Positions 34,461 to 45,688 of a stretch of 64,000 nt of DNA are shown piece after piece. The stretch is from the NCBI GenBank assembly GCA_930367215.1, contig OV884056.1:255281127-255345126 (forward strand). The letters run 5' to 3'. How positions within the stretch are numbered: position 1 is the first letter of the stretch; each line of letters opens with the position of its first letter. Both the position numbers and the translations under genes were made by a program. Source of the stretch: Pollenia angustigena (taxonomy: Eukaryota; Arthropoda; Insecta; Diptera; Polleniidae). The notes beneath the pieces are model-generated. The model was not told where the DNA came from and made no database searches. It saw only the letters and a list, made by a program, of their open reading frames with translations.

Positions 34461-35430
34461 CCGCCTCTTAATAAAAACCAAAAGTTTTAAAATTTTCTCG
34501 TAACGAATAAAAAACAAACAAAATGTTTTAACATTATAAACCTGTCTTAAATTTTTATCTATTCCTATTTAATCTCCATGAAATTGATTATCTTCCTTAT
34601 AATGTTTCCTTCTTGTTTCAAATCATAGATAAATTGAAGTCTATTAAATGTGTTTGCACACTTACAACACAAACTTTCAACTCTTGTAAGAAATCAAGCT
34701 GTAAGATTCGTTTCTTTTTTTTGTATATCCCTCAAGTTGGAAAAGAAAATAAAATATTAAAATACAATGAAAGCAAGAAATCAACTCACAGAAAAACAAT
34801 TGATTTCAATGAATTTTCAACAAATTTACCAAAACACAAATCAACATTAATCAATGAAAGAAAAAAAAAAATTTAATTTTGGTGAAATGAGGAGCACAAA
34901 CAGAAATGGGGGGAAAAAAAATGTTGGAAACAAAGTACCGGAAGTTGAAAATAGGAAAACATCTATTGAATTGTCAATAGTTAAGTTTGTATTTTGTTTT
35001 TATTTTTTTTTTTCTTTTTTTGTTTAAAAAGAAAAATCTGAAAAAATGGCAGAAAAAAAGACCAACTGATGAAACCAGCAAGCAACTACGGAAATAAAAG
35101 AATTTTAAATGAAGTTTCAAGTAACGGATGTAAAACAATAAAAAAAAAACAAGATACAAATTGAGCTAAAAAATCCAAGAAATATAAATATATTGTTTGT
35201 TGTAAGCTAATACAAAACAAACATTTATTATTTATAAATGTTTATTATAAAATATTACTAAAATAAATCTCTGATAAAATTAAATATTTATAAAGAAAAT
35301 GTTACTAAAATTGACTTCTAAAAATTAAAATACAGAATGGTTTTTGCACATAAATTTCATTAAACATATTTTGAAGCAAATAAACAACAAGATGTCTGGA
35401 TAAAACTTGAGGTTTATTTCATAATTATTT
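34461..35430. other. AT-rich stretch, nothing recognised
   Basis: Lys-rich and Phe-rich open frames (34613-34876 plus, 34974-35159 minus) reflect poly-A/T composition. Confidence 0.5.
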
Positions 35431-35689
35431 TAATTAACCCTTTTTTTACACGTTAATACTAAACCTCGCCTGTAAAGCTACTTTTTTAAAAAACACAAAA
35501 TTAGTATTTTTGAAAAAGTTTTTTTTATTAAAAAAAAAAGCTCATCGTATAGAATACAATTCAGTATTAACAAACCAAAAAGGAATTCATTTATTTTTTG
35601 ATATATTAAATAAAAAAAATTGGCATTAAAAGGAACACATTTTTTTTTTTAAGAGATCATTTTTTAAAATTAATAAAAATAATTTCAAA

Positions 35690-35957
35690 AGATTTTGTTA
35701 TTCGTGCTTAATTCCCAGTTTTTATTATTGATAAAAACACTTGAAATTTATTGTTGATGGGATAAGCTATTCCTATGCATTTCACTGGTTGCTTAGGCCA
35801 GATCATCAGGAAACTTCATCCATAAAGGTTTTAGACAAACTAAAGATATTAAACCAAATAAAACTGTTAAACGTATAAGAATTATAGCACGAATAACAAA
35901 ATCTTTTGAAATTAAAATTTTGTATTCCCAAAAATTGAAATTACTTTTTGATTAATA
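35690..35957 (+). repeat. Family B copy, rearranged
   Basis: GATTTTGTTATTCGTGCTTA, then CCCAGTTTTTATT to 'gtataagaattatagc', then an inverted return (ACGAATAACAAAATC to GAAATTACTTTTTGAT). About half the usual unit is missing. Confidence 0.65.
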
Positions 35958-36083
35958 AAAATAAATTAAATTTTAGTTCAAAAAATTAAAAATGTATAGC
36001 CTTATAGCTATTTGTACGTTTTTATAGAAAAACAAACATTTTTTGTATATCATATATATTTTGCTCCCCACATAAAAATGAAG

Positions 36084-36290
36084 TCAGACATTTTTTCGGG
36101 TATCACATTCGAAGCAATTTGGTGATCTATGTTCTTGGCAGTATGTATTGCTGCAATTAGCGCAGTAATAAATACTCATTCGTCTCTTGCTGGGTGGGCA
36201 CAATTTACAGGTTGCTCTCTTACCTTTTTTTACTTCTGGTTCTGTATCATTCTGCTGATCTTCAGAAGTGTGGAAACAGTTATTTATTGC
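36084..36290 (-). pseudogene. piggyBac transposase cysteine-rich C-terminus
   Basis: The minus strand reads SEDQQNDTEPEVKKGKRATC, then KLCPPSKRRMSIYYCANCSN, then TYCQEHRSPNCFECDTRKNV and a stop at 36084-36086. The spacing CxxC...CxxC...C-x-x-H...CxxC is that of the C-terminal zinc-binding (RING/PHD-like) domain that piggyBac transposases use to bind their own ends. The frame is intact over about 65 codons and joins the C-terminal side of the element. The catalytic DDD region upstream is gone, replaced by a duplicated end. This is a clear family assignment on a small fragment. Confidence 0.75.
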
Positions 36291-36599
36291 AAAAAAATTA
36301 CCTTTAATACTAAACCTCGCCTCACAGGCGACTAGGGTGTGAATATCTCAGAAACCAAAAAACACAGCGCGATGAAAGTCTGCGCACAAGCTCATACAGC
36401 TGCCGACTAAGTTGGCACGAAACCACGTGTTGATATTTGTAACCGTTCGTAAGAAATCGCAAATAAAAAAATCGAGTCGCCTTACAGGCCGGGCTAAGTG
36501 TTCTAGGGTTAAGTCTAAGAAAATCCCTGTAGGAAATGTCCATAGTAAACAGTATTGATTCACTTATGACATTGTCATCACACTTTGCACCAGTAAAAG

Positions 36600-36735
36600 C
36601 ATTAATCAAAATTAAAATCAGCCTAAATTAAAAATTCAATCAAGTTAATTAAACGTTTAATCCAGTGAATTAAACGTTTAATTGATATTATTACTTTGTT
36701 TACTGGTGCAAAAAATTAGTTTTTTCTGTGCAGTA
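36600..36735. repeat. Family G fragment
   Basis: AATTAAACGTTTAATCCAG repeats and the end TTTTTTCTGTGC resemble the 3-prime end of family G. Confidence 0.4.
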
Positions 36736-37985
36736 ATCCTTACCAAATGTAAACCTTGTTCTTTGTGCACAAACTAAATGTGTAGCCATTGAATGCACTA
36801 CTCATCTGAGAACTATGGAGTAGGTAATTTTTGTTGGACTATATGGAAACATTTTAAAATTTTTTAAATCGATTTTTGCACTAATAATTCAAGTTGATAA
36901 GGCAATTAATTAAATCGAAATAGGTTTTGAAAAATTAAAATTTGAATTTATGGATAAATTCTGGATAAATAAGGCTACCAACAATATCAACTGTTTGGTT
37001 TTAACTACGCCCCTTTGACTTTCGTGTCAAGATTTAATATTTTGTGTTAAAAGTACTTCGCAATAATCACTCGGTAAGTCCTGACTTTAATTTAAGTGAT
37101 ACCATCTTGTGTCGTTAGTTTTTTGCTTCTAATATAAAAATTAATTATTTTGTTTTTCAACCTTAAATAAAAAATTCATTTACATGGTTCTCGCTACTCT
37201 GCTACTTCTTAATAGTGTGAAATATCCAGGGCATATTTCAGCGTGTATGCACTTTTTCGCTTTTGAAAACCTTAAAATTTTTAACTGGAAATGTACACTT
37301 TTTCAAATTCTTGATCCATGGTAATTTGAAAACAAGCATCAGACAATTCTATTTGTGAGAAATGGCAACCGCAGCACAGACAATTAAAATAGACATTAAG
37401 TGAGGATTATCTCAAAAGATGAACTTTATCCTTCATAGTCATTTTTGGTATCGGGTTAAAGAACATAAAATTCTACATAAAAATAATTGCTTTAATTACT
37501 GCTTTGAATAACTAACTTTATTGGCAGTGAGCGTTCAAAGCGTTCCGTGCGTAAAATTGAGATATTTCGATTGCTTATATTTTGTAATAAGTCTTCTAAA
37601 AGTTAAAATATCATAATGAAAGCATTAACTTCGGCTTTTTAAGTATCTTATTAAATAACTTTTGTTTTGATAAATTTTTTGAAAATTTTTTTAAAGGCGC
37701 TCCATAAATGGGGTATTTTAAAGAAACAGTGAGCCAAAAAAAAACTTTTACACTTGTTCAATTAAAATAAAAGAAAACACATAGATTAAAGTTAAACCAT
37801 ATTATAACTTTTATTTCACATTAATTTAATTTTAAGATCTATAGTTTAATTTAAATAAAACTTCTTTTTCATTTTGTATATTTTAACGTTAAAAAAACAA
37901 AAAAACATAAATATACTAAAACTCATAAACAAAAAAAAGTTGTACGGGACAAAAAACTTAACGTAATTTTAAAACGATTAAAATA
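36736..37985. other. AT-rich stretch, nothing recognised
   Basis: No coding frame of note, no tandem repeat, no paired ends. Confidence 0.5.
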
Positions 37986-37989
37986 TCAA

Positions 37990-38510
37990 AATAATTTTTG
38001 GGATTTCAATTTTTCAAATTTTAAAAGATTCAAATTTTAAAAGATTTTGTTCTTCTTGCTTAATTCCCAATTTTTATTCTTGATAAAAAAACACTGAAAT
38101 TAATTGTTGATGGGATAAGCTATTCCTATGCGCATTTCACTGGTTGCTTAGGCCAGATCGTCAGAAAACTTCATCCATAAAGATTTTAAGCCAAATAAAA
38201 CTGTTAAACGTATAAGACTTATAAGCAACAGTTCTACTTGAAACAATATCAAAGTTTAAACAAAAACATCAAAAATAAACAGTGATTTTATCTCATCTTA
38301 CATTCCCCACTACAATTGATTGGAATTCTCCCAACATTAATTGAAATAAAACCAAAAAACAAATTTCAAAAGCATGTTGCCAGTTAAGTTTTTTCAGGCC
38401 GTGCACTGCCACTTTATTATCAAAATAATTTTTGGGAATACAAAATTTTAATTTTAAAAGATTTTGTTATTCGTGCTTTATTCCCAATTTTTATTATTGA
38501 TATGATTAAA
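37990..38510 (+). repeat. Family B copy, flanked by direct repeats
   Basis: Runs from CAAAATAATTTTTGGG through 'attcccaatttttattcttgata' and 'ttacattccccactacaattg' to a second TTTTGTTATTCGTGC end. GATTAAAATAT stands on both sides (about 37977 and 38504), suggesting a target duplication. The insertion truncates the 3-prime end of the Tc1-like element that follows. Confidence 0.65.
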
Positions 38511-38514
38511 ATAT

Positions 38515-39174
38515 TTAGGTTTTCAGTATTTTGTATGGTGTCCTTTATCTTCTTTAACAGAAAGAAGTCTTCTTGGCATCGAATGGACTAGATTTTTTGT
38601 AACTTCTTGGGGGATAGAACGCCAGATATCTTTGAGAGCGTTTTTTAAGGATTATTTTCCGGATATCTTAATTTTATTTTCATATGAGCCCACAAATGCT
38701 CAATCGGATTTAAATCCGGGCTCTGGGGTGGATGAGGCAACAGTTTTTTGTGTTATAAAGCAACCATTCCCTTACGATAACGGCCCAATGCTTTGGATCA
38801 TTATCTTGCGTGAAAACAAAATCATTCCCTAAACCCATTTTTTGGGCGGATTATGGCAAATTATTTTTCAGGATATTTAAATAATCTATTTTATTCATGA
38901 TTCCCTCGATACAGGTTACTTACCCCAATACCACTCATGCACCCCCAAACCATAACATTGCCGCCACCGTGCTTAACAGTATGAAAAATATTTCGTGTAT
39001 TAAGTGCTTCTCCTTACTTTCTCCATACAGATTTACGTCCATCACTTCCAAATATGTATCTGTCTGCAATTGGATTCGTAGATTAAGTGCTTCCCCTTCG
39101 TTATGGCTTACTTTTATCTCTGTGTTTTTTTTTTAATTTAACAAGTGTACAAGTTTATTTTTTTGGTCACTGTA
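38515..39174 (-). mobile_element. Tc1-like transposon remnant
   Basis: Read on the minus strand from TA then CAGTGACCAAAAAAATAAAC (39172 downward), a Tc1-type inverted-repeat tip, into transposase remains. The far end is lost at the family B insertion. The element is about 0.66 kb against about 1.6 kb for full Tc1 members. Confidence 0.75.
38523..39120 (-). pseudogene. Tc1-family transposase, C-terminal part, broken
   Basis: Minus-strand blocks in several frames: KHGGGNVMVWGCMSGIG, then GIMNKIDYLNILKNNL, then MGLGNDFVFTQDNDPKH (second catalytic Asp in the Q-D-N-D-P-K-H motif), then SPDLNPIEHLWAHMK (third catalytic residue, Glu), then SIPQEVTKNLVHSMPRRL and GHHTKY with a stop at 38523-38525. 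This is the DD34E-type Tc1 family. The N-terminal DNA-binding domains and first Asp are missing, and several stops and shifts are present. Plus-strand open frames here (38632-38832, 38897-39136) are antisense shadows. Confidence 0.85.
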
Positions 39175-39524
39175 TACATTGAATTTAAAAAAAAACTACA
39201 CGGCGAGATCATGTTGATTTATCTACGAATATGAGAATGCAGGTTATATATAAAAAGAACCTTGCAGACTTACCGCGTTTTTTACTTATTTCAATTATTG
39301 CTAAAAGCATCAGTCTCTTAAAACATATGCTTAAAACGGCGGTAAAATAAAAAACAAAAAAAGCTGTGGCCAATAATAAAGAAAAACAAAAAAGTGCTGT
39401 TATTAGTATTGTGGTTATTTTGTTGAACTATTTATGGTTTTTAATCCAAATTTTTAATATTTTTTTTTAGCCTTAAGTTCATGAAATTTAATTTTCATTA
39501 AATTATTTTTATGAAGAAAGGAAT

Positions 39525-39805
39525 TTTACAACATGAAAATTAATTAAAATTGTTATTGATAATCTTTTCATTCTTGACGTGGCTGGGGCTCGAATCCCGG
39601 CCGGCAGGTTACCATGACATGTTTCGATCGCAACCACTCGATCTCCTCTGATGGATTTGCCGTCTTACACTCGCAGCCATCGACGACTGCTGACGTCAAT
39701 AGTCAAACATCAATCCTTAAACCAAATTGTATTTTAACATTTGGTAGATCGAAATTTGCTTTCCTGAATGATTATCAACTTTAATTGATTTTACATGTTT
39801 TTTCC
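39525..39805 (-). repeat. tRNA-like dispersed repeat, copy 3 (best preserved)
   Basis: The minus strand runs GAAATTTGC-side first: 'gatctaccaaatg', 'caatttggttta', 'atggctgcgagtgtaagac', GATCGAGTGGTTGCG (A-box-like), GGGATTCGAGCCCC (B-box-like, about 39588-39601), then 'aatgaaaagattatcaataac'. The two outer parts (TTGATAATCATTCA / TTGATAATCTTTTCA) are inverted. Could be a SINE or a MITE that captured a tRNA; a tRNA gene is unlikely. Confidence 0.65.
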
Positions 39806-39935
39806 TTACTTCTGTTTTTTCGTACTTTTGTCAAGAATTTTTCTTGAAGTCCAAGTACATTTTTTTTTTTTTTTTTTTATTGGTAAAACAAATGTTTACT
39901 GTTCTAGAATCTTGTTGTTAACATAAGTCTGAGTT

Positions 39936-40133
39936 CATACGGCTCATGTCTTATTGACAAGATTCTTCCTTTTTCTTCTTTGAACATGAATTGGCGTTCA
40001 AATGATTCATGTCATGCTTTTAAACAGCGAATGAAAAAGCAAAACGTAAAGACAGTACATGCATCTTTGTACTCGTTTTTTTCCCCCTCGTTCCTCATGT
40101 CAATAAGACATGAGCCGTATGAACACAGACATA
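39936..40133. mobile_element. Family D MITE, copy 2
   Basis: AGTCTGAGTTCATACGGCTC and, from the right, TGTCTGTGTTCATACGGCTC, each followed by ATGTCTTATTGACA. The inner part is inverted relative to the copy at 19538-19813. Confidence 0.75.
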
Positions 40134-40139
40134 CATTAC

Positions 40140-41040
40140 ATTCTAGGGCGTGACTGGTGCAAATTTTTTTGGTTTTGTATTGGGTTCGACCTAGCCCGAT
40201 TGGTGGCGTGTCCCAAAAGTGAATATATTTAGAGCTAGAAGTACAAACTTTTAGAGGTGCTTTCTTGGTCCGTACAGAAGTTGAAAATTAGGGGGGAAGA
40301 GTCCGAGAGGGCATAAGTGGCGCTCAGAAATTAATGTCGGCTTGAAAAGTCATCATAGGCAAAAGTGAAGCCATGAATAACAGTAGTGGCTCAACTTAAT
40401 TTTTAGAACAACCCTAATCTATATATACGGCTGTATGAACATATAAATTTTCCCTTCTTTTTTTAAACAAGAAAATATTTTCTATAAGTCTTTTACTAAA
40501 TAATGTATAGTTATTCCAAAAAAAATAAAAATGTCGATAATAATGGGCTTTCCTTAAGTAATCCTTAGTTCACCTATGTGTCAACCCACTGTGCGCAGTT
40601 TAATTTGTGTAATAAAATCTAAAACTTAGCAATAGGATACGGTTTCATGTTTGGGACTTTAACTGTTGTATAATCCCAAAAACTATATGAAATATTTTTT
40701 TTAATATTTGTCCAATAATTCTTAGTACCGTATTCATAAAAAATAATATAAGTTTGAAATGTGTTTTAGGCAAAATGTTCATACAATTTTTTCTTAAAAT
40801 GCATTTCAAATCCATTTTAATACGGCAGTTAATGTTTGACTTGTTTTTTTTAAATGGAATTGGACTTGTCTTTGAAAATTTTGGAACAGCATTTTCTTTT
40901 AAATATAATTGAATCAAATAGAATCTGGGAATTTATTTCTCATGGTGAGAAACATTTTATTACTTTATTTATTTTATTACTGGCTGGAAATTTGCTTTAT
41001 TTAGTTTTGTTTTTTCTTTACCCACTAACAACTACATTTA
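40140..41040. other. No gene recognised
   Basis: 40140-40440 is moderately GC (for example 'gggttcgacctagcccgattgg') without a protein match. Overlapping open frames at 40645-41090 on both strands look like chance. Confidence 0.45.
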
Positions 41041-41049
41041 GAGTTGACA

Positions 41050-41333
41050 AAAAATCAACCAATTGTGGTCGGGATTGTAAGAAAAGATAAACTCACTGTT
41101 TATTGTTGTTGCTTTTGTTTAAGCTTTGATATTGTTACAAGTCAAGCTGGGGCGTATAAATCTTATTCGCTTAACAGTTTTATTTGTATAATATCTTTAG
41201 TTTTATAAAATCTTTGGATGAAGTTTCCTGACGATCTGGCCTATGCAACCAGTGAAATGCGCATAGGAATAGTTTATCCCATCAACAATAAACTTCAGTT
41301 TGTCAATAGTATGAAATGGGAATTTAGCACATT
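41050..41333 (-). repeat. Family B copy, partial
   Basis: Minus-strand order: GTGCTAAATTCCCATTTC, 'ttgttgatgggataaac', 'ctatgcgcatttcactggttgc', 'gttaagcgaataag', CAATATCAAAGCTTAAAC. The distal third is missing. Confidence 0.6.
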
Positions 41334-41339
41334 ATAACG

Positions 41340-42270
41340 TAACCTTGTTAACATTTATTATATATTTACGAGGCTTAGCAAAATTTCTGATAGTGCATAG
41401 AAAATATTGAAGGAATAAAACTATGATCACACCTATTATATATTTGACGCCCTAAGCGTAACCACTAGTTTTATTAAAAAAAATATTTGATTCTGCAAAA
41501 CGTTTGGCTAGATAAAACATCATTTAACAGTTTCTTAATAACATTATACAAATGTCTTCTTATAAATAAAGTTTACTAAATCAAAGTTTCATCAATTTAC
41601 TGGTCACTTTTTTTTTTTTTTTTTGGTTTTTTTCGTAAAATATTTGTTAGGTTTGAAAAATCCTTAAGACTATTAAAGTATGAAAGCTAAATAAATTGTA
41701 TTTTGACTTAGAATACACATTCGAATTAATATGAAAATTAATATTATAAATGGATATTCTATTTGGAGAAGGGCTCAGATAAAAATTTTCGGAAATTTAG
41801 TTTTTTGCTGGTTTTAGAGGTACACATATAGACCGATATACTGTTAGAATGAAAGGTAATATACCCCTTCCATAGCGGTAAGAAACAGGTTGCTTTTGTT
41901 AGATGCATGCGAAACGTCAACAAAAGAAATACATTATTAAACCAAAAACAAAGAATGGCTAAAAATGTAAAACAACAAAATACAACTATTAAATATTATT
42001 TATTTTCATCGTTTATATTATTCATTCTCCATTTGAATTCGTTCTTTTTTCTATTTAAATTAAAAAAAAGTAAGAGTGCTATATGGTGAGAATATAACAG
42101 AAAGTTATACAAATAAATTTCTTTAAATACAGATAATTCGGCTTAGTACCCCGCCCACTCATCCCATCCCACCCACATTTGTTCGGATGTTGCATATTGA
42201 TAACCAAGATGCTTCTACGTAATTTGGAAACTTTGGCTTCTGCCGAAAACCAGACATACATAAAAATAAA
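41340..42270. other. AT-rich stretch, nothing recognised
   Basis: Contains a 16-T run near 41609 and a 60-aa frame (41907-42089) that is Lys/Asn/Phe-rich and probably not coding. Confidence 0.45.
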
Positions 42271-42275
42271 AAAAA

Positions 42276-44482
42276 ATAAGTTAGAGTGCTATATTCGGCT
42301 GTGCCGAATCTTTGATACCCTCCACCGACAGTTCGAATGTTTAAGGAGTAATATCTATATGATGTCTATTTATTATTAGTTTATCTTTATAAAAACAGAC
42401 ATCTGCATTAAAATTGGTTGTGGTTTAAACCTGTATTAAATTATTGACCGACAATCAGAAAGTTTAATGCTTTTTATACCCTCCACCACAATTATTTAGT
42501 TGTGAAGAGGGTATATTAAGTTTGTCATTCCGTGTGAAACTTTTTTATTATTCATCTCAGACCCCATAAAGTATATATATTATGGATCCTTGAGTAATTC
42601 TAAGTCGATTTAGCCATGTCCGTCTGTCTGTCCGTCTGTCCATCTGTTGAAAACACGCTCACTTTCGAAAAACTCAAAAGAAATAAAGAAACTTTGTGTC
42701 AAATTGCTTGTAGTTATCCTAAGCAGTTTGGGATTAAAATCCAGCGAAATCGGTTTAGTAGGACCAGAGCTATGAATCAAAATGTGGAACCACCACCTAA
42801 AAAAATGGATAATTTTGTTACAAAAAGTAGTACAAATGCTGGAACAAGGCACGGAATGAGATAAGATTTTGCAAAAATTTGTTTTATTTGACTGGAAATC
42901 ACGCTGTTAAATTTCGTGATGATCCGTCCATAATTTTCCCTAAGCCCCATATAAACAATACTCCCGGAAAACAGTTTAGTACGCCTAAAAAAATAACGCT
43001 AGCGTAACAAAATTTGGTACGTCACAGTTTTTTAGGACTAGAAATGATACTGTGAAATTTCGTGAAGATCGGTACATAATTTACCTTAGCCCCATATAAA
43101 CCCTACTACCGGACAACAGTTTAGTCGCCTAAAACCATAATTAAGAACAATAATAATAATAACATAATACAGATATTACTCCTTAAACATTCGAACTGTC
43201 GGTGGAGGGTATCAAAGATTCGGCACAGCCGAATATAGCACTATAACTTGTTTTTTAGCAATTTTAACTAGCTTGATTAAAATATCATGATTCGTAATAG
43301 TTTAAGCCAAGCCTAAATGATTTTCAGGAGATTTTAGTATCCCGTTTTTGTGTGTTTTGGTGTGATCTTCAATTGCCGAAAGCACACCGAGAAACACAAA
43401 AACGGTATAACTTTCAAAACACCACAAAATCACACGTGTGATTTCAAAAACACGTGATTTTCAGAACAGGCCCTATTAAAAAACATAAATTTCAATACAG
43501 CAGTGAATTTCAGAAGGCTGCTTAAAATGGATCCAAGGCTGATTGTGGACCGTATATCACAAAGTTGTATTACATTTTTTCTGCTAGAAGAGGCGTATTA
43601 AATTATTTTACCAGAATGGGATTTATATGGGGCCTAAGGTACATTATGGACCCATCTTCACGAAATTTAACAGTGTTATTTCTAGTTCTATAAAACTTTT
43701 CCCGGAATAATATAAGCTGATCTGCACGAAATTGCCTTATTTCTAGTACTATAAGCTTTTATGTACCAAATTTTGTTATGATAGCATTATATTTTACGGT
43801 TTTAGGCGTACTAAACTTATATCCGTTTATTTGGGGCCTAGGGTAAATTATGGACCGATCTTCACGAAATTTCACAGTATCATTTCTAGTTCTATTAAAC
43901 TCTGACGAACCGAAATTTTTTATGATAGAATTGTTAACTTGGGTTTTAGGCGTACTATACTGTTTTCCGGGACTATGGATTATATGGGGCCTAGGGGTAA
44001 ATTATGGACGGATCTTTACGAAACTTTACAGTGTAATTTCTAGTCCTATTAAACTGTGACGTTCCGAAATTTGTTATGATACCATTGCTAACTAGGGTTT
44101 TAGGCGTACTTAACGGTTTTCCGGAAGTAGGGCTTATATGGGGCCTAGGGTAAACTATGAACGGATCTTTACGAAATTTTACAGCTGGATTTCCAGTGGA
44201 ATGAAACGAGTTTTTGCAAAATCTTATATCATTCTGTGCATTATTCTACCATTTATGTTCGTTTTTGTAACAAAATTATAATTTTTAGGAGATGATGCAA
44301 GTGTTGTTAATAAAGTCATTTATTAAAAAAAAACTAAAATTGAAAATGATGTCGCTTACATCATTTTTGCTATTAGGGCTCGATATATACTTTATGGGGT
44401 CTGAGATGAATAATAAAAACGTTCCACACGGAATGACAAACTTAGTATACCCTCTTCACAACTAATTGTGGTGGAGGGTATA
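42276..44482 (-). mobile_element. mini-me/DINE-1-like element (outer), split by a sister copy
   Basis: Minus-strand element: the right end is ATTCGGCTGTGCCGAAT plus GATACCCTCCACCGACAG at 42290-42335, and the left end TATACCCTCCACCACAATTA lies at 44463-44482. Its two parts (42276-42474 and 43256-44482) are joined cleanly in the 12.7-kb copy. Four tandem units of about 154 bp (marked by GGGGCCTA at about 43630, 43834, 43987 and 44141) make it longer than other copies. Confidence 0.7.
42475..43255 (+). mobile_element. mini-me/DINE-1-like element (inner insertion)
   Basis: Full-length plus-strand copy from TATACCCTCCACCACAATTA to GCCGAATATAGCACTATAAC, inserted in a T-run of the outer copy. It has a clear (GTCY)n tract ATGTCCGTCTGTCTGTCCGT (42615) and two units of the about 154-bp internal repeat. 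The opposing 80- and 82-aa frames at 42610-42864 are repeat translations, not genes. Confidence 0.75.
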
Positions 44483-44504
44483 AAAACAACAACAAAAGAT
44501 TTTT

Positions 44505-44835
44505 AGGTTAATTTAGAGGCAGTCGTGGTTTTTTACTCATATCTCAGCCATTTGTAGACCGATCAGGCTTAATTTCAAAACCAATCAATTCCGGACTATA
44601 TTTGAAATAAATATATAACTACCAAGTCCCCATCACAACGGGTTCTACGGGAACCGCATTTCAACGGACAAACAGACAGACGGCCATCGTTAAATCAACT
44701 TCGCTACTTACAAGGACCCAGAATATATACTTTATATCATACTTTATATGGTCTTACATCAATATTGATAACGGAATGACAAACCTATATATACCCTTTA
44801 GCTTTCGAACCTTCGGTGAAGGGTATTTTAAAAAC
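44505..44835 (-). repeat. mini-me-like element, second subfamily
   Basis: The minus strand has ATACCCTTCACCGAAGGTTC, TATATTCTGGGTCCTTG and the GTCY tract GCCGTCTGTCTGTTTGTCC, then 'ggggacttggtagttatatat'. The core agrees with the other copies while the flanks differ. Confidence 0.6.
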
Positions 44836-44873
44836 ACACTTTAAATATTAACAGCCGTATTCATAAACATTTT

Positions 44874-45411
44874 AAACATCAATTTCAAGAGATTTTGTTA
44901 TTCGTGCTTAATTCCCAGTTTTTATTCTTGATAAAAACACTTGAAATTTATTGTTGATGGGATAAGCTATTCCTATGCCTTTCACTGGTTGCTTAGGCCA
45001 GATCATCAGGAAACTTCATCCATAAAGATTTTAGACAAACTAAAGATATTAAACCAAATAAAACTGTTAAACGTATAAGACTTATAGCAACAGTTTTACT
45101 TGTAACAATATCAAAGCTTGAACAAAATACATCAACAATAAAAAAGTGGGTTTATCTCATCTTACACTCCCCAACTACAATTAGTTGAAATTCTCTCAAC
45201 ATTAATTGTAGTTGTAAGTAGGTTAAGAAAAACAAAATAAAAAACAAACAACAACTTACAAAAGATGTTGTCAATTAAGTGTTTTTTTAGGCCGTGCACT
45301 TGCCTGTTTATTATCAAAAAGTAATTTCAATTTTTGGGAATACAAAATTTTAATTTCAAAAGATTTTGTTATTCGTGCTTAATTCCCAGTTTTTATTCTT
45401 GATAAACATCA
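44874..45411 (+). mobile_element. Family B element with 8-bp target duplication
   Basis: AAACATCA (44874-44881 and 45404-45411) flanks 522 bp. The same ~50-bp segment (GATTTTGTTATTCGTGC, CTTAATTCCCAGTTTTTATT) occurs at both ends in direct orientation. Between them lie 'ttgatgggataagctattcc', CATCAGGAAACTTCATCC, CAAAGCTTGAACAAAATAC and GGCCGTGCACTTGCC. No coding frame. This is the reference copy for family B. Confidence 0.65.
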
Positions 45412-45688
45412 TTTAAAATCTGTTTTAAGCATAAATCGTTAAAATTGTATTCATAAGCGAATATTACCTTAAAACCCCTATTTTAAACTTTGTGTAAATA
45501 AGCGAATTTTAAAATTGGTTCGACCCTTTTTTAAACCTATTTTAAAATGACATTTTTGCTTTTTGCTTTGTGTATATGCACATTTTGAACATTTTTGCGA
45601 GAAATTTTCATTCAATATATTATTATGTACTTATGCATTAATAATAAAATGAAATTCAAAAATATGTATGAATATTATTAATATATTA

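Larger units (their letters stand above)
35434..36512 (-). mobile_element. piggyBac-like remnant, TTAA-flanked
   Basis: TTAA (35434-35437 and 36509-36512) flanks 1071 bp. From the right the tip is CCCTAGAACACTTAGCC, then 'cggcctgtaaggcgact'; from the left CCCTTTTTTTACACG, then 'aaacctcgcctgtaaagct'. The terminal motif AACCTCGCCT recurs inside at about 36312. It contains the transposase tail (36084-36290) and a family B insertion (about 35690-35957). The catalytic gene is deleted. Confidence 0.75.

Noticed and set aside
36322..36609. 95-aa and 71-aa minus-strand proteins
   Set aside because: They cover a piggyBac-type end and flanking DNA; no family motif.
38632..39136. Two plus-strand proteins
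   Set aside because: Antisense of the Tc1 transposase remnant.
42610..42864. 80- and 82-aa opposing frames (MSVCLSVCPSV...)
   Set aside because: Translation of the GTCY microsatellite of a mini-me-like element.
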